Part shown: positions 53,816-61,166 of the stretch, piece after piece
How the letters are laid out: every line of letters begins with the position of its first letter
How positions within the stretch are numbered: the first letter of the stretch is position 1
Origin: Actimicrobium sp047621665
GTDB taxonomy: Bacteria > Pseudomonadota > Gammaproteobacteria > Burkholderiales > Burkholderiaceae_D
NCBI GenBank assembly: GCA_047621665.1
Contig: JBLHMB010000007.1
Location: 1-64,000, forward strand
Direction of reading: 5' to 3'
DNA: 64,000 bases
Notes under the pieces: model-generated
Databases searched by the model: none
What the model saw: only the letters and a program-made list of their open reading frames with translations
Told to the model about the DNA's origin: nothing
Position numbers and translations under genes: made by a program

Positions 53816-54598
53816 ATGAACCCCCTCACCGCGACTGTCTTAATTTGTGCCTGCTGCGTGACACTGCCGTCGACTGCCGGCACTGCCTGTGCCGTCAAAA
53901 GCGGCGTTGCGACTGCCGCGCTGGTCGAACTGTATACCAGCGAAGGCTGTTCGAGCTGTCCGCCGGCCGATTTGCAATTGCGCCAGTTGCATCAGGTGCT
54001 CGATGCCGGCGCGGTCGTCGTGCCGCTGGCACTGCATGTCAGTTACTGGGACCGGATCGGCTGGAAAGACGTCTTCGCGCAAACCCGTTTCGACGCCCGC
54101 CAATCGGCGCTGCTGTCCTTCCGGAAAAATCGGGTCGCTTACACACCGCAGTTTTTTGTCAATGGCGAAGAACTGCGCGGATGGCGTAACGATCTTCCAA
54201 CGACCGTTCGACAAATCAATGCCAAGGTAGCACCGCTGAGTATCACGCTGACATCGTCACCGATCGCCACAGCCAGCGTGACACTGGAAGCCAATGCCGT
54301 TGCGCCTGATCCGCATCTTGCTGGCGCGCTGTATCTGGCGGTGAGCGAAAGCGCGCTGGTATCGCAAGTAACACGCGGTGAAAACAGCGGCACGACGCTC
54401 AAGCACGACCATACCGCGCGCCTGTGGTTCGGTCCGATTCCGCTGGAAAAAGGACGTGCGCAGTTGCGCCAGCAAATCACTTTACCGGATGGCTGGAACC
54501 GGCAGAATCTGCAAGCGGTTGCTTTTGTACAGGAGCAGGGCGACGTTCTGCAAGCCGTCAGCACGGCGCAATGCAAGCCGGCACTGGGACTTTCATGA
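53816..54598 (+). CDS. Secreted DUF1223 thioredoxin-like protein
   Basis: 260 residues from the ATG at 53816; upstream in-frame starts run through the sigma gene promoter region. Signal peptide about 1-23, then a thioredoxin-like DUF1223 domain with SEGCSSCPPAD (Cys45, Cys48) and VNGEELRGW. Probably periplasmic, role unknown, perhaps thiol redox. It ends 8 bp before the cytochrome b gene. First gene of the operon behind the SigF-type promoter. Confidence 0.88.
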   Translation: MNPLTATVLICACCVTLPSTAGTACAVKSGVATAALVELYTSEGCSSCPPADLQLRQLHQVLDAGAVVVPLALHVSYWDRIGWKDVFAQTRFDARQSALLSFRKNRVAYTPQFFVNGEELRGWRNDLPTTVRQINAKVAPLSITLTSSPIATASVTLEANAVAPDPHLAGALYLAVSESALVSQVTRGENSGTTLKHDHTARLWFGPIPLEKGRAQLRQQITLPDGWNRQNLQAVAFVQEQGDVLQAVSTAQCKPALGLS

Positions 54599-54606
54599 GG
54601 ACTACC

Positions 54607-55215
54607 ATGCGACTCAACGACACGAAAAAATCCGCCATCATTCATCCGTTATGGCTACGCGCGACGCACTGGCTCAATGCCGGCGCAGTGGTGCTGATGA
54701 TCGCCAGCGGTCTGCGCATTTATAACGCCTCGCCCTTCTTCGACTTCAGGATTCCGGCACAGCTGACGCTGGGCGGCTGGCTGGGCGGTGCGCTGCAATG
54801 GCATTTTGCGGCGATGTGGCTGCTGGCAGTCAATGGCCTTGTCTATCTGGCGATCAATCTGTTTTCCGGGCGTTTGCGACGCCAGTTCTTTCCGCTGTCG
54901 CCGCGCCAGTTTCTATACGACCTCGGTGCTGCACTCAAAGGCAAACTGGCCCATGCCGATCCGCGTCACTACAACACGGTGCAACGGGTCGCGTATCTGT
55001 TCGTGATGCTCGACATTATCCTGATCGTGCTGTCCGGTCTGGTGCTGTGGAAATCAGTCCAGTTTGAGCTGCTGCGCGAACTGATGGGCGGTTATGAATC
55101 GGCACGGCGGGTCCATTTTTTTGCGATGGCGGCGCTGACCGGATTTATCGCCGTGCATCTGGCAATGGTCGCGCTGGTACCGCGCACCTTGCTGACCATG
55201 CTGCGCGGCCGCTAA
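54607..55215 (+). CDS. Cytochrome b561/Ni-Fe-hydrogenase b-type membrane subunit
   Basis: 202 residues from the ATG at 54607 (GAGG upstream). Four membrane helices (about 22-42, 63-88, 124-148, 165-190) with histidines suited to haem ligation (His21, His66, and those in VHFFAM and VHLAMV). Typical electron donor or acceptor for periplasmic molybdoenzymes, and the next gene encodes one. It should link that enzyme to the quinone pool. Confidence 0.9.
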   Translation: MRLNDTKKSAIIHPLWLRATHWLNAGAVVLMIASGLRIYNASPFFDFRIPAQLTLGGWLGGALQWHFAAMWLLAVNGLVYLAINLFSGRLRRQFFPLSPRQFLYDLGAALKGKLAHADPRHYNTVQRVAYLFVMLDIILIVLSGLVLWKSVQFELLRELMGGYESARRVHFFAMAALTGFIAVHLAMVALVPRTLLTMLRGR

Positions 55216-55247
55216 CCAATAACAAAGACCAGAGTCAGGAGAAAGCC

Positions 55248-56024
55248 ATGAGCAAAATAAAATCCATCGTGATCAATACCGACGGTGCCGCAATGCTGGC
55301 CGATGCCATCCGTCAGGTCAGTGCGCCATCACGTCGCGCATTTTTGCAGCGTAGTCTGAGTTTGGGCGGGCTGGCGCTACTGACCGGTTGTTCGACCAGC
55401 GAGGCGAGCAGCATCGACACCGCGTTAGCCGGCATGTCGCGCTTCAATGACAAGGTACAAGGCTTGTTGTTCGACCCGACCAAGCTGGCACCGACCTATC
55501 CCGAATCGATGATCACGCGGCCGTTTCCGTTCAATGCGTTTTATGGCGAAGACGAGATCACGCAGGTCGACGGCGAGACCTGGCGGCTCGAGCTCAGTGG
55601 CCTGATCGCCGACCGCCAGCCCTGGTCATTGGCGCGCTTGCGCGGCTTGCCGCAAACCGATCAGGTCACGCGGCATATTTGCGTTGAGGGCTGGAGCGCG
55701 ATCGGCAAGTGGGGCGGCGTGCCGTTCTCCTCTTTTCTGCGCCGCGTCGGTGCCGATCTGACGGCAAAGTATGTCGGCTTCAAATGCAGCGACGACTACT
55801 TCACCAGCATCGACATGGCAACCGCCCTGCATCCGCAAACCCTGATGGCCCTGACCTACGATGGCAAGGAGCTACCGCCGCGTTACGGCTTTCCGATGAA
55901 GCTGCGCATGCCGACCAAGCTGGGCTACAAAAATCCCAAGCACATTCAGGCGATGTTCGTCACGAATACGTATCCTGGCGGCTACTGGGAAGATCAGGGA
56001 TACAACTGGTTTGGTGGCAGCTGA
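55248..56024 (+). CDS. Periplasmic molybdopterin-dependent oxidoreductase (sulfite oxidase/YedY family)
   Basis: 258 residues. N-terminal twin-arginine motif SRRAFLQ (Arg29-Arg30) and a lipobox-like LLTGC (Cys48), so possibly a Tat-exported lipoprotein. Oxidoreductase molybdopterin domain with the ligand Cys145 in HICVEGWSAIGKW. Shorter than MsrP (YedY) but with a similar core, and it is paired with a b-type cytochrome as MsrP is with MsrQ. Repair of oxidised methionine or another oxo-transfer fits the ECF-NrsF context, but the substrate is not determined. Confidence 0.88.
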   Translation: MSKIKSIVINTDGAAMLADAIRQVSAPSRRAFLQRSLSLGGLALLTGCSTSEASSIDTALAGMSRFNDKVQGLLFDPTKLAPTYPESMITRPFPFNAFYGEDEITQVDGETWRLELSGLIADRQPWSLARLRGLPQTDQVTRHICVEGWSAIGKWGGVPFSSFLRRVGADLTAKYVGFKCSDDYFTSIDMATALHPQTLMALTYDGKELPPRYGFPMKLRMPTKLGYKNPKHIQAMFVTNTYPGGYWEDQGYNWFGGS

Positions 56025-56047
56025 AAATCAGCCGCACGGGAGTCGCT

Positions 56048-57007
56048 TCAAGCAGGAACAGGAGCAAGCTTTTTTTGCACCGCATGAACACGCACCGACC
56101 ACAGCACGCCGGCAATCAGCAGCACGATGGCGGCGCTCTCCAGCAGTCGCGGCATACGCTGCTGATAAATGAAGCCGTACAGTAAAGCGAACAACGTCTC
56201 GAACAGGATCAATTGTCCGGACAGCGTCATCGGCACGCTGCGACTGGCGACATTCCACAACTGGTTACCGATCACCGAGGCCCCCAGCGCGAGCAGGCTG
56301 TTGGCAATCCAGAACAGCGTCCAGTCACGACCGCTGAGTACACCGGCAACGCCGGTCACGTCGTCATGCCAGATAGCGAACGCCACCGTACCGATCAGCA
56401 AGGCCATCATCCCGCTGGAGATACCGTATAGCGCCGACCATTCGGCATTGCTGAAATGCGGATTGCGCTTCAGATAGCGTGCGTTATCGATCGCGTACGA
56501 GGTCCAGCACAACAGCGCGCCGGTTGCCGCCAGCACGCCGAGCAGCGTGCGGGCGACATCGACACCGGAGGCGCTGGTGTGACTGAACAGGTCGATGTTG
56601 ATGCAGGCAATACCGGCCGCGACCACCAGCAATGGCAGCGTCAGCCGACGCAGCGGCACCGCACCCTGATCCTTGTGCCCGATCAGCGTGACCGAAATCG
56701 GCAACAAGCCGATGATCAGCGAAGTCGGTGCCACGCCGGCCAGCTTCACCCCCAGCGCGAGCAGCATGTAGTAAAGGATGTTGCCGGTCAGTGCCTGACG
56801 CAGCAGCGCCGAGTAATCGCTGCGTTCAAGCCGATGCAACATGCCGCGCAAGCGCGGAAACAGCAGCACGATAGCGATCACGCCATAGGCGGTGTAGCGG
56901 CCGACCGCCAGTTCCAGCGGCGAAAACGCCGCCAGTATTTCGGGCACGATGAACACCATGCCCCACAACGCTCCGGCCAACAGGCCGCACAACACGCCAT
57001 TCCACAT
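56048..57007 (-). CDS. EamA/DMT family transporter
   Basis: 319 residues, ten hydrophobic helices in two EamA halves (about 4-135 and 150-300). Begins GVLCGLLAGALWGMVFIVPEIL. Family members export amino acids or metabolites; nothing in the sequence sets the substrate. Its 3' end faces the molybdo-oxidoreductase gene 24 bp away. Upstream is the repeat at 57051-57166. Confidence 0.9.
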   Translation of the reverse strand: MWNGVLCGLLAGALWGMVFIVPEILAAFSPLELAVGRYTAYGVIAIVLLFPRLRGMLHRLERSDYSALLRQALTGNILYYMLLALGVKLAGVAPTSLIIGLLPISVTLIGHKDQGAVPLRRLTLPLLVVAAGIACINIDLFSHTSASGVDVARTLLGVLAATGALLCWTSYAIDNARYLKRNPHFSNAEWSALYGISSGMMALLIGTVAFAIWHDDVTGVAGVLSGRDWTLFWIANSLLALGASVIGNQLWNVASRSVPMTLSGQLILFETLFALLYGFIYQQRMPRLLESAAIVLLIAGVLWSVRVHAVQKKLAPVPA

Positions 57008-57050
57008 AATCGATTTTCATTTCAGACGGGGAGCGCAGTGTCGCACACGC

Positions 57051-57166
57051 CGTAAGGTGGGCACGGATCTTTGTGCCCACGCGCGCGCACCGGCAATGCC
57101 GGTCAATTCCGACCTTTTTGCAGTGCGCTCGCGTGGGCACGATGAACCTGTGCCCAACCTACGAGG
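57051..57166. repeat. Inverted-repeat intergenic element (three hairpins)
   Basis: Two imperfect 38-bp inverted copies, each with a GTGGGCAC...GTGCCCA(C) hairpin (57057-57080 and 57133-57158), flank a middle ACCGGC...GCCGGT stem. The outer copy on the minus strand reads CGTAGGTTGGGCACAGG, a sequence type common between genes in this bacterial order. It looks like a REP/BIME-type element, 115 bp before the SulP gene. Confidence 0.65.
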
Positions 57167-57281
57167 CGTTGCATCCGGCATACCGGAATCAGGCATGTAA
57201 AATACCGCAAAAGATCGAACGGTACCATCAGGTATTCAATCCTTCGAGGCCTGTTGCCTTGTTCATTTAAAACGGAATCCC

Positions 57282-58766
57282 ATGTCATTACTAAAACAAC
57301 TCCGGCTGGACTGGCTATCGAATATTCGCGGCGATGTACTCGCCGGCATCGTCGTCGCGCTGGCCCTCATCCCCGAGGCCATTGCCTTTTCCATCATCGC
57401 CGGGGTCGATCCCAAAGTTGGCCTGTACGCGTCGTTCTGCATTTCAGTAGTGATTGCCTTTGTCGGTGGTCGTCCCGGCATGATCTCAGCGGCCACTGGC
57501 GCGATGGCGCTGGTGATGGTCAGCCTGGTCAAGGACCACGGTCTGCAATATTTGCTGGCGGCGACCTTGCTGACCGGCGTGCTGCAAATCGTCGCTGGCG
57601 CACTGCGGCTCGGCACACTGATGCGCTTTGTCTCGCGCTCGGTCGTGACCGGATTCGTCAACGCGCTGGCGATCCTGATTTTCATGGCGCAATTGCCCGA
57701 ACTGATCAATGTCACCTGGGTGGTCTACGCGATGGTGGCCGGTGGACTGGGCTTGATTTATCTGTTCCCGTACCTCACCAAAGCGATCCCGTCACCACTG
57801 GTGTGCATCGTCGTGCTGACCGCGCTGTCGCTGTGGCTGGGACTCGATATCCGCACCGTCAAGGACATGGGCCAACTGCCCGATAGCCTGCCACTATTCC
57901 TGTTTCCCGACGTCCCGCTAACGCTGGAAACCCTGACCATCATTTTCCCGTACGCACTGACACTGGCCATCGTCGGCTTGCTCGAATCGATGATGACGGC
58001 GACCATTATTGACGACCTGACCGACACCCCCAGCAACAAGAGCCGCGAATGCGCCGGCCAAGGTGTGGCCAACATCGCCTCCGGCCTGCTCGGCGGCATG
58101 GCCGGTTGCGCGATGATCGGTCAATCGGTGATCAACATCAAATCCGGCGGACGCGGACGACTGTCGACCCTGGCGGCCGGTGTGGTGCTGCTGATCATGG
58201 TGGTGTTCATGGGACCGTTGGTCGGCCAGATTCCGATGGCGGCACTGGTGGCCGTGATGATCATGGTGTCGATCGGTACGTTTAGCTGGGACTCGCTGCG
58301 CAACCTGCCAAAAAATCCGCTCAGCTCCAGCATCGTGATGGTGGCAACCGTGGTGGTGGTCGTCGCAACCCACGATCTGGCCAAAGGCGTCTTTGTCGGC
58401 GTGCTGCTCAGTGCGCTGTTCTTTGCGACCAAGGTGGGACGTTTGCTGAGCACGACCTCGCTGATGTCCGGCGATGGCCGCACCCGCGAGTACACCGTCA
58501 TCGGCCAGGTATTTTTTGCCTCGTCCGAAAAATTCAATGCGGCTTTCGATTTCAAGGAAGCCATCGAACAGGTCCGTATCGACGTCAGCAAAGCGCATTT
58601 CTGGGACATCACCGCCGTCGGCGCACTCGACAAGGTGGTCATCAAATTCCGTCGCCAGGGCACCGTGGTCGAACTGGTCGGCCTGAACGAAGCCAGCGCC
58701 ACCATCGTCGATCAGTTTGGCGTGCACGACAAAGCGGACGCACTCGAACAATCCCTCACTCACTAA
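57282..58766 (+). CDS. SulP family anion transporter with STAS domain
   Basis: 494 residues. Transmembrane part (about 10-385) with GIVVALALIPEAIAFSIIAGVDPKVGLYASF, then a C-terminal STAS domain (about 400-490; IRIDVSKAHFWDITAVGALDKVV). Transports sulfate or bicarbonate with protons or sodium; BicA-type relatives have this size. The UspA-type gene starts 17 bp downstream, a common pairing. No ribosome binding site is obvious before 57282. Confidence 0.93.
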   Translation: MSLLKQLRLDWLSNIRGDVLAGIVVALALIPEAIAFSIIAGVDPKVGLYASFCISVVIAFVGGRPGMISAATGAMALVMVSLVKDHGLQYLLAATLLTGVLQIVAGALRLGTLMRFVSRSVVTGFVNALAILIFMAQLPELINVTWVVYAMVAGGLGLIYLFPYLTKAIPSPLVCIVVLTALSLWLGLDIRTVKDMGQLPDSLPLFLFPDVPLTLETLTIIFPYALTLAIVGLLESMMTATIIDDLTDTPSNKSRECAGQGVANIASGLLGGMAGCAMIGQSVINIKSGGRGRLSTLAAGVVLLIMVVFMGPLVGQIPMAALVAVMIMVSIGTFSWDSLRNLPKNPLSSSIVMVATVVVVVATHDLAKGVFVGVLLSALFFATKVGRLLSTTSLMSGDGRTREYTVIGQVFFASSEKFNAAFDFKEAIEQVRIDVSKAHFWDITAVGALDKVVIKFRRQGTVVELVGLNEASATIVDQFGVHDKADALEQSLTH

Positions 58767-58783
58767 GACCAAGGAGCCAGCCC

Positions 58784-59641
58784 ATGAACAACAAAGTCGT
58801 GGCATGCATCGATCAATCCAGCTACAGCACCACCGTCACCGATTACGCGACGTGGGCGGCACAACGACTTGACGCACCACTCGAATTTGCCCACGTGCTG
58901 GACCGCGCAGCGCAGCCGGCTCGCAGAAACGACCTGAGCGGCAATATCGGACTGGGCGCGCGCGAAGACTTGCTGGTTCAACTCGCAGCCCTCGATGAGC
59001 AGCGCGGCAAAGTCGCGCAGGAAGGCGGCCGCCTGCTGCTCGACGCCGCCAGAGAACGCGCCCGCGAAGCCGGCATCGCCACATCGGAAGGCCACCAATG
59101 GCACGGCGAACTGGTCGATACCCTGCTTGATCTGGAACACGATGTCAGGCTGTTCGTGCTCGGCCAGCGCGGCGACGCGGCGGACCAGGCCGCGCGCCAT
59201 CTGGGCAGCAACCTGGAGCGCGTGGTGCGGGCGCTGCACCGTCCGATTCTGGTGGTGCCGTCTGTCTTTGCGGCTCCCGGCAAGATCATGATTGCCTTCG
59301 ATGCCAGTGAAACCGCCGACAAAGGCATCGCGCTGCTGGCGACCAGTCCGTTGTTTCGCGGACTGCCGTGTCACGTCGTGATGGTCGGTACCGAATCCGG
59401 CAGTCATCGCGACGCGCTCGAAAAAGCCCGTCAGAAGCTGGCCGACAATGGTCTGGTTGTGACGGTTGCCCTGCTTGAAGGTGACGCCGATCATGTCCTC
59501 GCCGACTATGTCCGCGCCAACGCCATCGACCTGCTGGTCATGGGTGCTTACGGCCATTCACGCCTGCGGCAATTGATCGTCGGCAGCACTACCACCACGC
59601 TGCTGCGCACAACACGGATCCCAATCCTGCTGTTGAGGTAA
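58784..59641 (+). CDS. Universal stress protein, tandem Usp domains
   Basis: 285 residues, two Usp folds (about 3-145 and 160-285). The second has the ATP-binding pattern G-x2-G-x9-G-S/T in GAYGHSRLRQLIVGST, while the first is more divergent (LGQRGDAADQAARHLGS). Probably cytosolic; may modulate the transporter encoded just before it. Ends near a hairpin at 59650. Confidence 0.92.
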   Translation: MNNKVVACIDQSSYSTTVTDYATWAAQRLDAPLEFAHVLDRAAQPARRNDLSGNIGLGAREDLLVQLAALDEQRGKVAQEGGRLLLDAARERAREAGIATSEGHQWHGELVDTLLDLEHDVRLFVLGQRGDAADQAARHLGSNLERVVRALHRPILVVPSVFAAPGKIMIAFDASETADKGIALLATSPLFRGLPCHVVMVGTESGSHRDALEKARQKLADNGLVVTVALLEGDADHVLADYVRANAIDLLVMGAYGHSRLRQLIVGSTTTTLLRTTRIPILLLR

Positions 59642-59649
59642 TTCTTTGC

Positions 59650-59673
59650 GCGGATGCCGTCGATGGCATCCGC
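59650..59673 (+). terminator. Hairpin after the usp gene
   Basis: GCGGATGCC and GGCATCCGC form a perfect 9-bp stem with loop GTCGAT, 8 bp after the stop. No T-run follows, so it may be a Rho-assisted end. The rest of the 335-bp gap up to 59976 is AT-rich from about 59820 and probably holds the promoter of the next gene. Confidence 0.5.
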
Positions 59674-59976
59674 AAGGCCGAAGTCATACCGGCATCCATT
59701 CTCGTCACCGCCCACCACGCCCCTTGCGCAGTCAGCCAATCGGGCGCGCTCGTCCTGTGCGACCACGGTTGTTAACGCACGCCGTAGCGACGCATTCTCT
59801 GGCGAAGACAACCTGCTTTCCCCCTCTTTTTTCCACTTTTTAATAAGCAATCACTTATATATTTGATTTCGTTTTTTTTGTTAGTATTACGCCCCTGCAA
59901 GTCAATACAGTCATAGCTCGGAAGCCGTATTGCAGTGGCAGGATCAGGTAAATTTAATAAGCAACTTTCCGCATAT

Positions 59977-61062
59977 ATGAAAATAGAAATCCGACCCATG
60001 CCGTTTCTGCTTAACAGCAGCGACAAACCTTTTTCTCTGGCCAAGGGGATGAGCTTGCTGGCTGCAATCGAAAAAAACGGCAGCTTGCAAGTTGCCAGCA
60101 AAACGCTGGCAATGTCCTACCGCAATGCCTGGGATGCGCTGGCCGAGATGGAACGGGTACTGGGTGCACCGGTCGTCGTCATGTCGCGTGGTCGCGGCTC
60201 CGAGCTGACGGTGCTGGGACGGCGTCTGGTTGCCGCCGACCGGCTGATACATGCCCGTATGGATCCTTTACTCGATAGTATGGCGAGCGAAATTGAAGCC
60301 GATATACGCAATGCCATCTCCGCGTCGGGCGATGTCCTGAAAATTGTCGCCAGCCACGGCTTTGCGATTGAAGCCCTGAACCGTAGCTTGCAAAAACAAC
60401 CGTTGCCGCCGGACTTGAGTTATCGCGGCAGCCTGGAAGCTGTCAGCGCCTTGCATCGCGGCAGTTGTCACATCGCCGGATTCCACGTACCGGTGGGCGC
60501 TTGCGAAGCGGCGATTCTGCAGCACTTCAAGCCGCTGCTCAAACCGCATCACCGCTTGATCAAACTGGCCAACCGTCGCCAGGGAATCATGGTCGCCAAG
60601 GGCAACCCCAAAAACGTCTGGACCGTTGCCGACCTGGCGCGACCGGATGTGCTGTTCGTCAATCGCCAGCAAGGTTCGGGAACACGCCTGATGTTCGATT
60701 TGCTGCTGCAACAGGAAGGCAAAAACGGTGCCGACATCAATGGCTACGAAAACACCGAATTGACCCACGCCGCCGTCGCCGCCTACATCTTGTGCGGCAA
60801 AGCCGATGCCGGGATTGGCGTGGAAACCGCTGCCCGCCATTTTGACCTCGACTTCGTCCCTTTGCTAACCGAACAGTACTTTCTTGCGTGCGATCACACG
60901 TTGTTAGCCGATACCCGTTTCGTGACGATTCTCGACATTCTGCAGTCCAGCGAATTCCGGACAACCGTCAACAACCTGCCGGGCTATGACGTCAGCGATA
61001 CGGGGTCTGTCTTGCGTGTGGAGGAGGCCTTCGCAGAAATGAATTCCACCTTGTTGGTATAA
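59977..61062 (+). CDS. ModE-type HTH regulator with PBP-like domain
   Basis: 361 residues from the ATG at 59977; starts at 59935 (GTG) or 59998 are also possible, as no ribosome binding site decides. N-terminal ModE winged HTH (about 15-85: LLAAIEKNGSLQVASKTLAMSYRNAWDAL) and a C-terminal substrate-binding-like domain (about 105-345) with NRQQGSGTRLMFDLLLQQ. Proteins of this kind sense molybdate, formate-related signals or another ligand. It lies directly before the formate dehydrogenase operon and probably controls it. Its stop is 104 bp before the fdnG start. Confidence 0.87.
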   Translation: MKIEIRPMPFLLNSSDKPFSLAKGMSLLAAIEKNGSLQVASKTLAMSYRNAWDALAEMERVLGAPVVVMSRGRGSELTVLGRRLVAADRLIHARMDPLLDSMASEIEADIRNAISASGDVLKIVASHGFAIEALNRSLQKQPLPPDLSYRGSLEAVSALHRGSCHIAGFHVPVGACEAAILQHFKPLLKPHHRLIKLANRRQGIMVAKGNPKNVWTVADLARPDVLFVNRQQGSGTRLMFDLLLQQEGKNGADINGYENTELTHAAVAAYILCGKADAGIGVETAARHFDLDFVPLLTEQYFLACDHTLLADTRFVTILDILQSSEFRTTVNNLPGYDVSDTGSVLRVEEAFAEMNSTLLV

Positions 61063-61166
61063 AACGTTTTTTAATCAAGTGCTGTAGAGTTTTTAGCATT
61101 AACTAAGAGCAATTTTTTTCCCGAATAAAATGATTTATGTTGACTGAGAAGAAAGAAGGAATGGTG

